Assembly: GCA_003049465.1 (NCBI GenBank)
Contig: PYSS01000011.1
Location: 372,001-436,000, forward strand
DNA length: 64,000 nucleotides
Source: Magnaporthiopsis rhizophila
Lineage: Eukaryota; Ascomycota; Sordariomycetes; Magnaporthales; Magnaporthaceae
Reading direction: 5' to 3'
Shown: positions 1 to 13,700 of the stretch, one piece after another
Layout: every line of letters begins with the position of its first letter
Numbering within the stretch: the first letter of the stretch is position 1
Notes under the pieces: model-generated
Told to the model about the DNA's origin: nothing
Databases searched by the model: none
Seen by the model: only the letters and a program-made list of their open reading frames with translations
Program-made: the position numbers and the translations under genes

Positions 1-545
1 TGCCGCTGCCCCCAACCGCCCACCCCTCCCAATCGCCTACCTACCTACCTAGCTAGGTGGGCTCTCTACCGTCTCTCAGCCCCAACTTCCCCATTGTTCG
101 CTCAGAGCTGCGCGGGCAGCTCACAGTCACCACGTCTTCTTCAAAGAAACGCAAGGTTTCTCGTCGATCCCCACGGAACAGCAAATCCCAAGACCATTCC
201 TACCAGGAGACCCTCCTGCCTACGACAGAAGAAGATCCCGACCCCAGCTTCTCCTTCACCACCTCCGCCGCCGGGTCCGGCCTGACCACCCCGACCTACG
301 TCCGCGCCGACTCCGTGCCCGTGGCGTCTGGCCTGCCGCCACGCCTGCAGACCCTCTACAGCTCGCATCAGTCGTCCGACTACGCTTCCTCCGCCGCAAG
401 CTCACCCTGCGCCGCCTCGGCCGACCTTTCGCTGGACACCGATCGTGTCGAGGATCTGTTCCAGGAAGGCCTCCAGCCCCCACCGCCTGGCTCTCGCGCC
501 GCCGCCAGGAGTACCTCCCCTCTGGCCCCCAACCCTCAGCACCGC

Positions 546-3500
546 ATGATTATGAGCGACGCTGCGGACGCCCCACAGCGGTCGTCGTCGCCTCTCAAGC
601 GCAGGGCCTCGAGCATGGATCAGGAGGTGGACTCGGACGCGAAGGAGGATGTGGATATGATCAACCCCCCGCCACTGGACGAGTCGGAAGAGGCAGGCTC
701 GCTTGCCAGTCCACCCGGCCAAGATGTCGCTGGTGCAAGCGGCCGGGTATCCCATGCGTCCGATCCCGCATCGCGTTCTAAGCTCTCCGCCTCCGATGAT
801 CCGGACACGTCACCCCCGACCGAGGATAGTTCTGACTTTAGAGTCAAGCCCGGTACGTAGGACGGCACCCCGTCGAGAACATATCTATATCCCGCCCCGC
901 TATGTGTCGGCCACGCTAACAGTCGACCATCTGGTTCCGATACGTGTAGGCGTTCCCCCGCTCCTCGAACAGATCAAGACGATCGAGACATTGCTGAAGG
1001 CCTTCGGCGAGAGCCCATTACAGGACGGCGATACAGCATTCCTGGTGTCCCGGCAGTGGCTCGAGAAGGCCCAGGCCTTCGGTGACGACTCAAAGCACGC
1101 CCCCACGAAGGCTGCCGATGTGTCTCTCGGGCCTGTCGACAACTCGGACATCATTGACAGCATCGTGAAGGACGTCGACGACAAGGACTTTGTCCGCTTG
1201 AAACCCGGCTTAGGCCTCGAGCATTACCAGCTCTTTTCTCAGGATGCCTGGGATCTCGTCGTCTCGTGGTATGGCCTCGCCGATGGACAGCTACCTATCC
1301 AACGGTTTGCCCACGACACAGCTCCGGAGGGAAGCATCCCGCACGTTCAGTTCGAGATACACCCGCCCATATTCGCTATCCATCGGCTGTGGTCACCCAC
1401 CAGTCCGATCCCTGTCGATCAGAAACTGAAGGCGATGAACCCGCCACCGGCCACCCTCGCCTGCAGCTCCTCCTGCAGGACTCACACGTTTCTGAAAAAG
1501 ATAAAACGGCTAGCTGGCGTTGACTTGGACCGGAAAGTGAGACTATGGAGAGTCACGCGCGAGCCGCTGGCCCTCACCTCCACGCCGCCGTCTTCTTCGG
1601 CGATGCAGATCACACCAGCAACGCCGCCTGAATCCCCCAACAACACCCCCGATGAGCAGGATCCCTGGGACTACCTCCTGGTTGAAGCGTCTCGACTGAT
1701 GGCACTCACTAAGAATGTTGAGCGAGAGGAGCTGGAAATCAAGGACACGACGCACGACGCAAACTACAATGGCAGATCTACCCTCGCCTTCTATTCCTTG
1801 CATGCCAATGACACTCTCGTGCTGGACGAGAATATCGAGGGGCACATGTTCGTCTCGGTCTACAAGGGAACTGGGATTCCCCCCAAAGAGAAAGCCATCA
1901 CAACGAGAGGCAGCTCGTCGAACCTCGCAGTGACAACGCGAGCAACGGCAAGTGGTCGAAGCAGCCCAGCCCCCACAGGACCGACCACGCGTGGCCGAGC
2001 CAAGCTGAAGTCTGGTCGGACGACCGGGTGTGTTGGCCTGAGCAACCTCGGGAACACGTGCTACATGAACTCGGCCCTGCAGTGCGTGCGAAGCGTCGAA
2101 GAGCTCACAAAGTACTTCCTGGTTGGCGAGGCCGAGAAGGAGATCAACACGGACAACCCGCTCGCTCACAATGGAGAAGTCGCCATGGTCTACTATACGC
2201 TGTTGAAGGAGATGTACAAGGACTCCGCGCCCGCGTCCCTCTCTCCAAGACAGTTCAAAAACATAATCGGGCGATACGCGCCCGCCTTCTCCGGATACGG
2301 GCAGCAGGATTCCCAAGAGTTTGTCGGATTCCTCCTTGACGCGCTTCAGGAGGACCTGAGCCGCGTCAAGAAGAAGCCTTACATCGAGAAGCCAGACTCG
2401 ACCGACGAGATGGTCAACAACCCCGATGCTATCAAGGAGATGGCAGACAAGGTCTGGGATATCACCAAGAAACGAGACGACTCGGTCATTGCGGATCTCT
2501 TTACCGGCATGTACAAGTCGACCCTAGTCTGCCCGTTCTGCCAAAAGGTCAGCATCACGTTTGATCCGTTCAACAACCTGACGCTACCATTGCCGCTCCA
2601 AAACGTCTGGACAAAGGCAGTCAAGTACGTGCCGTTGAACGACGCCCCGGTGGACATCAACATTGAGCTCGACAAGAACAGCAGCATCAAGGCGCTCAAG
2701 GACTATATTGCCGACCGTGTTGGCGTGCCGTCCGAGCGTCTGATCGGAGCCGAGGAGTTTAAAGACAAATTCTTCAAGATTTACGAGGATAACGGGAGCG
2801 TCTCAGAGGAGATCACGACAAATGACGTGCCGGTCTTCTTCGAGCTGGAGGCGGCGCCAACCAACGTGGGATATAAGAGGCCCAAGAAGAAGTTCAGATC
2901 GATGCTTCAGACCAACGACGATGAAGACGATGAAGCAGCAGCCGAGTGGGATGCTCCAGCGGCCGACAGATTGGTTGTACCTGTCATTCACAAGTTCGGG
3001 GCGTACACAAATGGCAGGAAACGCCAGGGAATAACTGTGACGCCGCCGCATTTCATCATCGTCACGCGCGAAGAGGTAAGCCGACCGCGTTCCCAAATAT
3101 GGCCCAGAATCATGAAATCACCGCTTTGCCGTGTCGTCCGCAGCGTGAGGTAATTTATTAAACTGAACAATCGTTGCAATGCACAGGCTCGCAACGAGGA
3201 TGCCATCCGTCGCAAAATCCTGGAGAAGATAGCCTCCTTCTCAACGTGGCCCGAATTTTCGCACCCGCAAGAAACGGATTTCGCAGACAACACCGATCTC
3301 GAGATGGTAACTGCACCGACCTCGGACGCCGATTCATCTGGCGACTCCAAGGTCATCGCCAAGTCGGTCGAGGGCGAGGAGGATCTGGTCGACGTTAGCA
3401 CTGCCAAGGCCGGCCCGGCGGGAGCCATCTCCGGTCTCGAATCCCAGTGAGTTTGTGCCCCGGATGCCTAGGCTTAGCAAATCGTACTCACAAGCCCACG

Positions 3501-5657
3501 CAGACCAATCAGGCCGCTTAAGGTGTTCAACACCGTGAGACCCAAGTGGATAGACCGCGACGAGTACCTCGACCCGCAGTTGCAGAACCTGTTCACGTTG
3601 AGCTACTTTAGTGAGGCCGATTCTAGCATCCCAACTGGCTGGCAGAGTGTCAATGACAACATGCTCCCATCCCTGGCTAGCCGTGTTCCCCAAATCGATG
3701 TGGACATGCGAAGTCCCGGCGCGACTGGGCCAGAGCACGACAGCAGCTCCGAGGAGTCAAGTCAGCAGCCCATTGTCGATCAAGTGGAAACAGCTGAGCT
3801 CACCCGCATGGCGGAGGAATCCAGCGACGATGAAGACGCTCCAGTGAACATGGTACGTAACACATCTACCGTCAGCCACCCCATATGTCTGGTGAGACCT
3901 CGAGTACAATTCTTGCGCGAATTTACTCGGCCATCCCCACCCACACTCAGGGCGCGAGCCTATGCTGATACGCACCGCGCAGGGACAGAATGCCAGTCGA
4001 CTGCGTGCAAGCCAGAAACCAAAGATGGTCGGTGGCAGGCGGCAAAACCGTAAGCCACAGAGAATGTATGGGAAAAAGGCCGGCAAACGCCGTGGTAAGA
4101 ACTCAAGCAGCAGTGGCAGCAATGCAGCGCCATTTAGCGGCCTCGACAACAACGCCAGTGACCCGGGAACAACAGGATCAAACGCCGGTCCCTTGATCCG
4201 CTTAGGCGAGGGGATTGTGGTGAACTGGGACGAAGACGCGTGGGAAACGGTTTATGGCAAAGTCAGGCTCAACGATGGCCGCGGCGAGCCCACCTTCACC
4301 GCCACCGAGACCCTTCAGGACCCAGCACTGGCGGAGAGGAAGCGGCAACGGGCGCAACGCCGGAAGAACGGCATCACCTTGGACGACTGCCTGGACGAGT
4401 TTGAGAAGCAGGAGATTCTCTCAGAGCAGGACATGTGGTACTGCCCCCGTTGCAAAGAACACCGACGCGCAAAAAAGAAGTTCGATTTGTGGAAGACACC
4501 CGACATTCTCGTCGTGCATCTGAAACGGTTCAGCTCCAGCGGTTGGCGACGAGACAAGCTCGACATCCTCGTGGACTTTCCCATAGAGGGGCTTGACCTG
4601 ACTCGCCGGGTCATCAACCGGCAAACCAGCAAGCAAGAGGTTTACGACCTTATCGCCATCGACGATCACTGGGGCGGGCTTGGCGGCGGCCATTACACGG
4701 CATTCGCGAAGAACTTCATTGACAATGAGTGGTATGATTACAACGGTAAGCAAAAACCGCCATGGGAGGGAAAGAAAAAAGGGGGTGTGCTGCTCGTTGC
4801 TCTCCGCTTAGTGGGCTGGTCCTGGACTAATGGCATGTATTGCAGACTCATCCGTGACCAAGCAAAAGGACCTCTCGCGCATGGTAACGTCGTCAGCATA
4901 CCTGCTCTTCTATCGGCGCCGCTCCGACGTCCCCCTCGGCGGACCCCGATTCCAGCGGATCAACGACCTCTTCAACAACGAAACCCCCGATGAAGACATA
5001 TCGGATTCGGGGGAAGGTCAGCGTCTCGACTCAGGCTCCTCCCTACATGGGTCGTCGAGCGCATTGATAGGAGCAGGAGTAACTCACCTGCAAGGAGGTC
5101 GTGGCTCTCCTAGTGGGGTGCTGGCCTCTGAGGCTGGGGGTTTGAGTGCGGATGAAGGCGAGCAGCTGCCGTCATACGAACAGACCGTTGAAGCGGGCCC
5201 GATTGTGCAGTCCTGGCAGTCCGGAGAGAACGACGATGGCATCCGCGGAAGCATAGAGGATGAGGGCATCGGCATGTCGGTGGGTCGGTGGGCGCAACCG
5301 GACTGGAACTGGAACCGCATCGAGCCAGGCCCCAAGACCACTGGCTCGGTGGCTTCGGATGAGGCCGAGATGAACTCGTCCAACGGCGGGTTCAGCGATC
5401 GTAACACGGGCGCGAACTCTCCGTTCCAGCAGTTTGACGAATACGACGACGCGGCTGCACCTGAGGGACATGTGTCCGAGTATCAAGAGCCTCCTGAGCC
5501 GAACTCGGAAGCTCAAGCCAACATGAACGACATCCGCAACCTTTCGTGGAAGAATCAGGGCCTCCACACCATCCCTGCCGATATTGGCGAGGATGCGGCC
5601 TCCGTCCGCGCCATCGAAATCCATCTGGACGACGAGAAGAGTGGGAAGACAGAGTGA
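546..5657 (+). CDS. UBP12: Ubiquitin carboxyl-terminal hydrolase, UBP12/USP15 type
   Basis: Cysteine protease that removes ubiquitin from proteins. Six exons fit frame and splice signals: 546-852, 950-3075, 3187-3446, 3504-3852, 3983-4745 and 4846-5657, giving about 1538 residues. A DUSP-like region (AFLVSRQWLEKAQ) lies near residue 130. The catalytic Cys box GLSNLGNTCYMNSALQC is near residue 465 with Cys473, and the His box GGHYTAFAKN has His1251. The two boxes are separated by a long insert containing CPFC and CPRC zinc-ribbon-like pairs and acidic stretches, as is usual for the UBP12/USP4/11/15 group. The tail after residue 1300 is acidic and low in complexity. The start at 546 is the first in-frame ATG (552 is a second); the frame is open upstream to 57 without an ATG, so a longer N-terminus from an upstream exon is possible. 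Family assignment is firm; the exact N-terminus is not. Confidence 0.93.
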
Positions 5658-6514
5658 GACCACGTCTCGCACGAAGACGCGACAAGCTGAAACCGGGAGA
5701 TGCGTTGGTAGTGGGGGCAAAAGCGCAAAAAAGTATACATAGACAATGTGGTTGGTGACATAGCACCAAAGACACAGTAAACAGAGAGTCAGGAATGGTT
5801 CTAGTCGGCGTCCAGCTTCGGAATTAAGTTATGTATGGTAGGGGGTTTTGCCGTTGGGCGAGCGACCTCGGTCTTGACTGCTGGGCTCAGGAGGCAGAGA
5901 TAGGTTTACGGGATACCTGACAGCAGTTGTGGTCGACAAAGCCATTCTCGTCCGCTCCTTCGACAGGTGGATGTCTCATATCGGTACAACGGCTGGACAG
6001 AAAGTGGTCGGTCTGGCTGCCCGGGAGACGGGCATCCAGGTTATCATTGTGTCCGCTCACCATTTTCCCAAGCAAACGAAGCAACAAGGCCTAGAAATAG
6101 GGGCGGTTTATTGACATTTTCGTAAAAACATGACCGGCCTTATCAACGCCACATGCATCTTGACGGATTTGCTGCTGATGATCGGCAGGGCTGAAACGAT
6201 GACCGGCTAGTGTTTTCTGATATATCACAAATCGCCTCAGGCTCGCCCCTGAGGTCTACCTGCTTTCTATGCACTTTTGTCTTGCTCAAACGGGCGAGAG
6301 AACAAGACGAGGGAAGCGAGCGGGGGTGACAAATGACCGTCTGCATTTTTTTTTTCTTTCTTTCTTTTTCCTCCCCGGGGCAATCGAGTGATAGGGAAAG
6401 GTTGGATGAGCAAATAAGGGTTCAGCAATGACTTTGTCGTCGTGGCGTCTTGGCACGATGCATACGGCAAAAGCGGCGAAGGTCCCAAATTTGCGCCGGT
6501 CGGGACGTCCGCCG

Positions 6515-6526
6515 CTAGGTACCTAG
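6515..6526. repeat. Palindromic CTAGGTACCTAG motif
   Basis: A perfect 12-bp palindrome that extends on the right as CTAGGT. Close variants recur through the intergenic DNA of the window (see findings). The function is unknown. Confidence 0.6.
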
Positions 6527-7360
6527 GTTTTTGCACGAGACGGTATGGTACGGCTATGTACAGGTCACCAAGGTAGGTAGGTGTATGGAAGACGTGATGG
6601 AATGTTCCACGAGTGTGTTGAATGATGACATTTCTGACTGGTGCAGCAGAGCGATTATGACTCGGAACAAACGTCCGTCGTTTGGCTAATTGGATGGATT
6701 GTGATTCAATTTGTGATGTCGACAAAACACGGACGGCGTCACGTAAGATTTTATTTTGTCTTGGATATGAATTCCGTTTCTTCAAGATTTTTTTTTTTTT
6801 TTTTCGTGGCTGGGTTAAACCCGTGCAAGCATTTTATCTACAAGTAGTTTAGCAGAAGGGCAGGAAAATGCTTCAGCCCTCTCTCCGAAAATGGTACCTT
6901 GCAGCACGCTAAGGTTGAATTTGTTGTTCAAACGAACGAGCGAACAAGAATCGAGAGAAGCGGATTGGACCCCCATCCCATCACATTAATTCAAAAAGTC
7001 GCTTGCTCGGCTTGGCGAAACGAGGGCTTACAATTAGACTCAGTCCAACCCGATTAGGAAGGTAGGTGCGCTCCTTGTGTGCGGAACCTGCCTGCAGGGA
7101 GGGGGATTGATTGATTGATTGCTGCACAGCCCCTCGCTGGTCAATTTTTGTATTATTTGTTCAATGCGAAATATACTTGACTTTTTGCCCGGGCATTAAG
7201 GAAGGCCTTTTGGGCGATAGGGAACACCCCATTTAGCGTCGGATGGATGGGCCCGTGGATGGGCAGCGTGTTGAGCGAAAAGAGCGAAAGCGCGAAAGTG
7301 GCGTTTCACAAATTTCAAAAACCGCTGATGGAATAGGCTGGGGGTTAGTTAGTGCACAAG

Positions 7361-7393
7361 AAAAAAAAAAAAAAAGAGAGAGAGAGAGAGAGA
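7361..7393. repeat. A-run plus (GA)n microsatellite
   Basis: About 15 A residues followed directly by about nine GA units. It is a simple repeat in non-coding DNA. Confidence 0.9.
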
Positions 7394-7514
7394 CAATGTC
7401 ACTAACACGAGGCACTTGCACTTGCCGGTCGGCATTTCAGCCTCGTGCAAGTGGCAGCAGGACAGAGCGGATGGAACAAGACTTTCAGTGTGGGCCGGGT
7501 GATGCTTCTTTTTC

Positions 7515-7520
<6 letters not shown>

Positions 7521-7545
<25 letters not shown>
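7521..7545. repeat. Poly-T tract
   Basis: Twenty-five consecutive T residues in intergenic sequence. Confidence 0.9.
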
Positions 7546-9177
7546 CTTCTCGTTCCTCCCCCGCGCATAAGGGAAGGAGGGTCACCTCGGTACCTAGGCA
7601 GTTAATCAATGGGGAGAGCCCCCTAGTGGTATCGCACATGGCAAGCCGGGCGGGTACCTCTTTATTGAGCTGGATCTGCTGGAAATTGGAATCCTTCTAG
7701 AAGACTTTAATATTCTAGGGGGCGGCCGCGCACCGCACTAGCCCACACATCAGCTGGTCCACCGTGCGAGCGGTGCTTTTGTGAAATTTCCCGGTGCGCA
7801 ATGTGCCGCACAGAAACCGGCATTGCGGGAGCTCCGGCTTGTTTATTCATCGTCAATATTTCGCAGCATAAACAAATCTGAGAAAAAGGGTCGACCGAGG
7901 CCTCGAGATGTTCTATTCTATTCATAGAGTGAGGTACCCAGTACCCAGTCCTACCGTCGCAATGGGCTGAGCAGGTGGGCATCAAAGAATGATCAAGAAA
8001 GCGTCACCCACGTGTGCTTCCACGCGGGCGCCCCAGTCCACCTTTTTTCAATCCATCCCAGGTTCCTGATTTGGGGAAATCCACCTTTGTTCCTGCCCCT
8101 GCAGCAACCACCACCCTCCCCGGCCGACGCAATTGGCGGGGCGTCGCGCTTGATTTTTGGTGGAAGTTGCAGCGAAGCGAAACGCTTGCTGGCAAAAGGG
8201 CAGCGCCGTGATTGCGGGTTGTGCACGGCGCCCAGAAAAAGATATGCAGTGCCGACATGGAAACGCTAAAATGGAATCCTGGCTTCCTTTCCCGTATTCC
8301 TTTTTCTGTGTCCTTAGTTCGGAAAGAGAAGGCTGTATCCAAGGAAACAACTCGCTGCGGTATCAACCCCCAGCATGCACGGTGCGTCCTCCTGCCGACG
8401 CAACCCAGCGACGCACCGTGCTCAAGGCAGGTGCCCTGCTTGGTGCTGTTTAACCTGGCTGCACCCTGCAGGCCGTGCATCGAAGGGCCTGGGTTTGAAC
8501 TGCCTGACGTTCCAAAGGACCCGCCGCCAGCGGCCCACTGCTGCAACAAGAGGGTCGGTCGACGTTGCAGCACAGGAGAAGCTGCTGCATGGATGACGGG
8601 ACGCGCACGAATACGGCCGAGGGAGGCAGTCCGCAGGTTTGCTGATTCCATCCTTCCTTGCACCGACCGTTGATCGTGCTAGTTAAGACGTGTCGTCACG
8701 TCTAGGTACTAGGTATCTGGTCGATCTTGAGAGACAGCGTCAGATGTTACCTGCAATTGGCAGTGTTTCCCTCCGTTGGAGTTTTTTTTTTTTTCTTAGT
8801 CTTTTTTCTTTTCTTTCCTTTGTTCATTGTTGCTGCTATTGTGCAGGCAGCATGCAGGTACATGCATGCATGTAGATGGGCAGACATACCTATCTAGGTA
8901 CCTTTACCCAGCCAAACTTTGCGCTCATCTGGCTCATCTTCACCTGCCCGCTCACTCGCTTCGTCAGGTGCCCGCTGCATCTTTCGCGACAAGCAGGCAT
9001 TCTCCGGCACGATGAACTAGCAGCTCCGCTTCCACTTACCGGCACCTCGCTGCGGTCGGGATGGCGCGCCCGAGGAAGGAATAAAGCGCCGAAACTGGTT
9101 GTGGGGTTGAACATTGGGACCACCTGAGATCGCCGTTACATAGCATAGCATCTACTACCAGGGACGGGAGTTACAGT

Positions 9178-10714
9178 GTGGTGTATCTAGAGAAGGCGAA
9201 GCGCAGAGACGCACAGGCACAGGTGTTGCGGGCGCTGCCCTGTCATCCCTCTACGGTACTTACAACTTCCCCTCCGCCCACCCCTTCCCTCTCCGCCCTC
9301 ATCGTCCTCGTCGATCGTCCTGCCGGGCCAGCAGTTGGTTTCTGTTGGGGTCCGCCCTCGTTGCTGCTACCAACTTTGAAGGAGCCTGCCTTGAGGAGCC
9401 CTGAGGGCCCCAAAATTTTACATGCCCCAAGCGCGAGTCCGTGTTCCTCTTGTCGCAGCGGCAGGCCCGACTCGCGTCGTCCGCCTTGGGTCTCGTTAGC
9501 CAGGCTCCCAGGCCCCTGTACCCTGGCACGCGGCCGCATCCAGCTACAACCGCAAGGTAAGAGTGCCCTTGAGTCTTGGTTCTTCCGATCTGGTTTCCAC
9601 CACCGAATTTGTCAAGCACTCCCAGGAGTCTCTACCTCCTGCTATCGCCCAATCCTACCTCCATGTGCCTTCCTTGCCTACCACCTATCAATTCCGGCCC
9701 CAGAACAAGCAGCATCTGTCGATATCGAAGGCCGGGAAAATTCCAAGGAGGAGAAGGAATAAAAAATTAAAAAGAACACAAAAAGAAAAGAAAAAAGTGG
9801 AGGGGGAGGCCTGTCGCTCACACCCGCCTTGGACTGGGATATCACAACACCGGCGCCCGGCACCAAGAACCCAGAACTCCTTGCACGCCGACGGAAGCTG
9901 CAATCCTCATCGAGTCCCCTCGCCCCAGTCACACTGCTTCCCGCCGGCCGCCCTCTGCCCTTTCCGTGCCTACGACCGTACCAGCCTTGCGACTGTCGTC
10001 CTCGCTCTCCCGCGCCCGCTTTTCGCAATCGCGGCTCGCGACCACAGACTCAATTAACCTCCATCGCACCTCAATTGGCGCCACAGAACCTTCCCAATCG
10101 ACTGCCTTCCAGCCCAGGCTCGCGAGATCCCGTATCGCGCCCTCTCCCCTCTACGACATCCAACACTTCGGCTCTTCCCCCCCGATCCTATCTCAACCGT
10201 CCTTCCTCAATCGACAGCACACGACAGGTCATCCACGCGACCACCTCACGCCGCTCGGCCCGTCCACGCCGTCATACTTTGTTCTTTCCACGGAGAAGCC
10301 TCGGCAAAGCTTCGTCTATAAACGCATGCCACGGCGGGTTTGACACAAATCCGAAGCGCCCACCTATCTCCTCAAGACACAATTCGTTTCCGACGATCAA
10401 CTCGAACACCCAGCAGTCTGTCTCGACGCGACCGTTCGAGCGGTTGAGGTTGCGCCGACGCCCGCTCAGGCCTGGGCCGAGAGGATTTTGCCTGCTGTCG
10501 CGCCCGAGCCCGCCGGCCGGCTTCTCCCACATTGACGCCTGCGTCCGGGAGCGCTGCTAGCGCCGGGGTCGGCGTTTTTGCCGGGTGGCTACTTTTTCTC
10601 GTTGAGCGACAAAAACCAGAGACGCAAAGCATTGGCACCTCCAAATCAGTGGCGTGGTTCCCCCGTGGCAGCAAAGGTGTCCCAGTCTCATGACTGGCGC
10701 TCTTTGAGGCCACG
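9178..10714 (+). other. Long pyrimidine-rich leader/promoter of the phosphodiesterase gene
   Basis: The strand is rich in C and T with many CCTC, CTCC and TCCC blocks up to the phosphodiesterase ATG at 10715. Several open frames (for example 9178-9762 and 9829-10560) have biased Pro/Ser/Arg composition and no recognisable domain. Large leaders with upstream open frames are common for fungal signalling genes. I read this as promoter and 5' untranslated region rather than protein-coding sequence, but no transcript evidence is available. Confidence 0.5.
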
Positions 10715-13700
10715 ATGGATGATGTCTCCTGCGATTTGATATACGTTGACCGCAGCGTCCGGGAGGACCGTGTGGTTGTTGCACCCTCACGCGGTTCCGG
10801 CAGCTTCGGTTACTTCCAAGATGCGGCCCGTGGCTGTGAGAGCCAGACGCTAAGGGAAAACGTCGCTCTCCTGCTTGAAGCCATTGGTGATGGTTAGTTC
10901 CCTTGCCCTACTCTATGTTGCCAAAGCACCTCCCCAGTTCCTGGATAAAGCACATCAACAAGGGTTTCGGGGTGGATCTTGAGACTGACTAGGAGCGGCG
11001 CCAGTCCACTTGTGCGGCACCGGCGTGGCCTGCATGCGGCGGTTATTTGACCAGCACGGCACCTCGACGGCAGAAACTAAGCCGACTGTCGTCTTGTTAG
11101 ACGTTCCCAGCGATGACCGCCTTCCGGACGATGATCGCTCCAGGCCCGCCTCGCCCCATGCGGACTCATCCGGCGACGAGCGCGTACCGGGCTCAGCCGA
11201 CGGAGACGCCTATGGAGTCCGGCTTCTTCAGGTGATCGTGGCGGAAGCCCACTTGCGGAATATTTCCAACCTGGTGGTGCCTATACCTGTAATCAGCTTC
11301 CCCGGGGCCGGCCGCGGGGGCGCGACAGCCGACGGCTCCGATGTGCCGGGCGTCTCAGCGCTGGAAGGGATCCGACTGATGCCGGATCGCCGGCTGCTCA
11401 AGGGATGCTTGGACCTGGGCGCAACCGACGTTTTGGTCAATCCAGTGAGCTCCGTGACGTCGGTACAAACCCACGCATACCGAGCCCACAAGGAAGCTCT
11501 CAAGGAGAGGCAGGCGATTCTCGAGGTCAAGCGCGGCCGCAAGCGGTCTTGGGTGGGGGTGGACGAACAGAAGCCGTTCGCTTACCTCCGAGAAGCCATG
11601 GTCTCTGGCCTTATGAGCGGTATCTGTCGCCCTGGCGACGACCAAGACGACCGCGTCTCAAATATCAGGATTAGGGTGCCCACTGAGCGGCGTGCTCAGA
11701 TCACCAGGATGATTGCTGAGTGGCACTTTTGCGCCCACGACCTCAGCGATGACGACCTGATAGTTGCTGCCGCTTCGATGCTGAAGCATGCCCTTACCAT
11801 GCCAGAGCTGGAGCGCTGGCGCTTGCCCACAGGTGTGTTTTTCTGTCTCCTCTTTCCTTTCTTTCTATTTCACGGTGCTTCTTTTTTTTTCTTCTTCTTG
11901 TCGCCTCTCTCCTTTGTCGTCTGCTGCGTAGGGCAAAGGTGGTTATCTTGATCTGTGTGCTGTGTGTGCGTGTGTGCATGTTTGTCGGTGTCGAAGCGTT
12001 TGTTCTCCATTATTTTTCCCCCAGTTCTCGCCTGATTCGCTTGCTGACCGCCTCTTCCCGCTGCCGCAGATCAGTTGACGACGTACCTGATCGCTTGCCG
12101 GGCCGCTTACAACAGCTTCGTGCCGTACCACAACTTTCGGCATGTTATCGATGTGCTGCAGGCGACCTTCCACTTCTTGGTGCAAATCGGTGCGCTGCCG
12201 CCGTTTCCGGTCCCTGTCGGACAAGATGGGCTCCAGCCGATCCGGACCCCGCCGACCTGCCCCATGGCTGGCCTGCTAGAGCCGTTTGAAGCCTTGACTC
12301 TTCTCGTCACCGCAATTGGTCATGACGTGGGCCACCCTGGCGTCAACAATGGCTTTTTGGTCACGCTCAACGCGCCTCTTGCACAGTTGTACAACGACCG
12401 CTCGGTGCTCGAGTCTTTCCACTGCGCAGCATATTCGCAGATTCTGCGGAGGCACTGGCCTGCCGCATTCGAGGATCTGCGAATGCGGAAGCTTATGATC
12501 AGCTCTATTCTGGCCACCGACATGGGCCTCCATTTCGACTACATGAAGAAGCTCGGCGATCTCCAGGAGAAATTGCAAGCCAGCAACACCACCGAGGGAT
12601 GGAACGGCCGCATGATCGAGGAGCAGAAGGCTCTCCTGTGCGCCCTTCTCATCAAGTGCGCTGATATCAGCAATGTGGTATGTCCAGCCTGCTTCCATGG
12701 AGTGACGATGCTGCTCGGGCCACAGGAGGAACTAATCAATCTGCCATTCTCACCTTCAGGCGCGGAGGCATGACACTGCCCTGCAGTGGACTCACATCCT
12801 GTCGGACGAGTTCTCGCGCCAAGCATCCATGGAGACTGAGCTTGACATCCCGTCGTCTCTAATGTCGCCGCCAAAGAAGGACGTCATGTCCCTGTCCAAG
12901 GCTCAGCTAGGGTTTTTGAACCTGTTCGCAATACCACTATTCCAGGGTGTTGCCGACATATTGCCGCAAACGCGATACTGCGTGGACGAGTTGGAGATCA
13001 ACAAGTCTCTGTTCCAGAAGATGGTGGAGGAAGAAGTGGCCAAGCAGATTAACAGGCCGAGACTGGTTCATGATGGCACAATGTCGCCTAGGACGATGAG
13101 CATTGCCATCAATCCCGACACCGACCGGGAAGTTCGGACCCCATCCGCCATGGGTATATCGAGTAGCGTGTCCCCCACAGAAACCTCGATGCCGTTCCCG
13201 ATGAGGGAGGAGACGCTAGCCAAGGTTTCGAGCAAGCCTCCCAACGTGGCGGCGCTACCCCACAAGTACCAGGAAGTGAACGGCATCACGACATCGTTTG
13301 ATGCCGTTGCAGATTTTGCAGCAAGCGATCCTTTCGGTATGCACGATACCCGACCGCCGACGTCCCGAAAGCAACGCTGTAGTGAGGCTACCGAGGGGAG
13401 CGCGTCGGCACCTGGCGCTGGGGACTGGGCATCGCAGGCAACCAGCGCGACAACGGGCAAGATGCCGCTCTCGCCTAGTACGCAGGGCACCAGCATCATC
13501 AGCCAAGAGTCCCTGGAGCGGCCACCCAGCGGCCCTGTGACCATGGTTGACGCCCCCGAGTACGAGCGCGAGCCCCTAGGCAGTCACCCACCAGAATCGA
13601 GGTTGCACAAGAGCCCATCGGATTCGGGGCTGGGCACCAACCCTTCTTCTATGTATGCAGAAGAAGACCCGTCTGCCGCAACCAACGGCAAGTTGTCGGT

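Larger units (their letters stand above)
5658..9177. other. Intergenic, no supported gene
   Basis: This 3.5-kb stretch follows the deubiquitinase. Open frames on both strands are short, low in complexity and lack recognisable motifs. It holds poly-T runs (6788-6804 and 7521-7545), an A/GA microsatellite (7361-7393), a GATT repeat near 7107-7119, and several CTAGGTACCTAG or AGGTAGGT motifs (around 6515, 6570, 7590, 8701 and 8888). The first few hundred bases are probably the 3' untranslated region of the deubiquitinase. Confidence 0.6.

Noticed and set aside
9829..10560. 243-codon open frame upstream of the phosphodiesterase
   Set aside because: The composition is Pro/Ser/Arg-biased from a CT-rich leader, it has no domain and it ends shortly before the real start. 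It is treated as leader.
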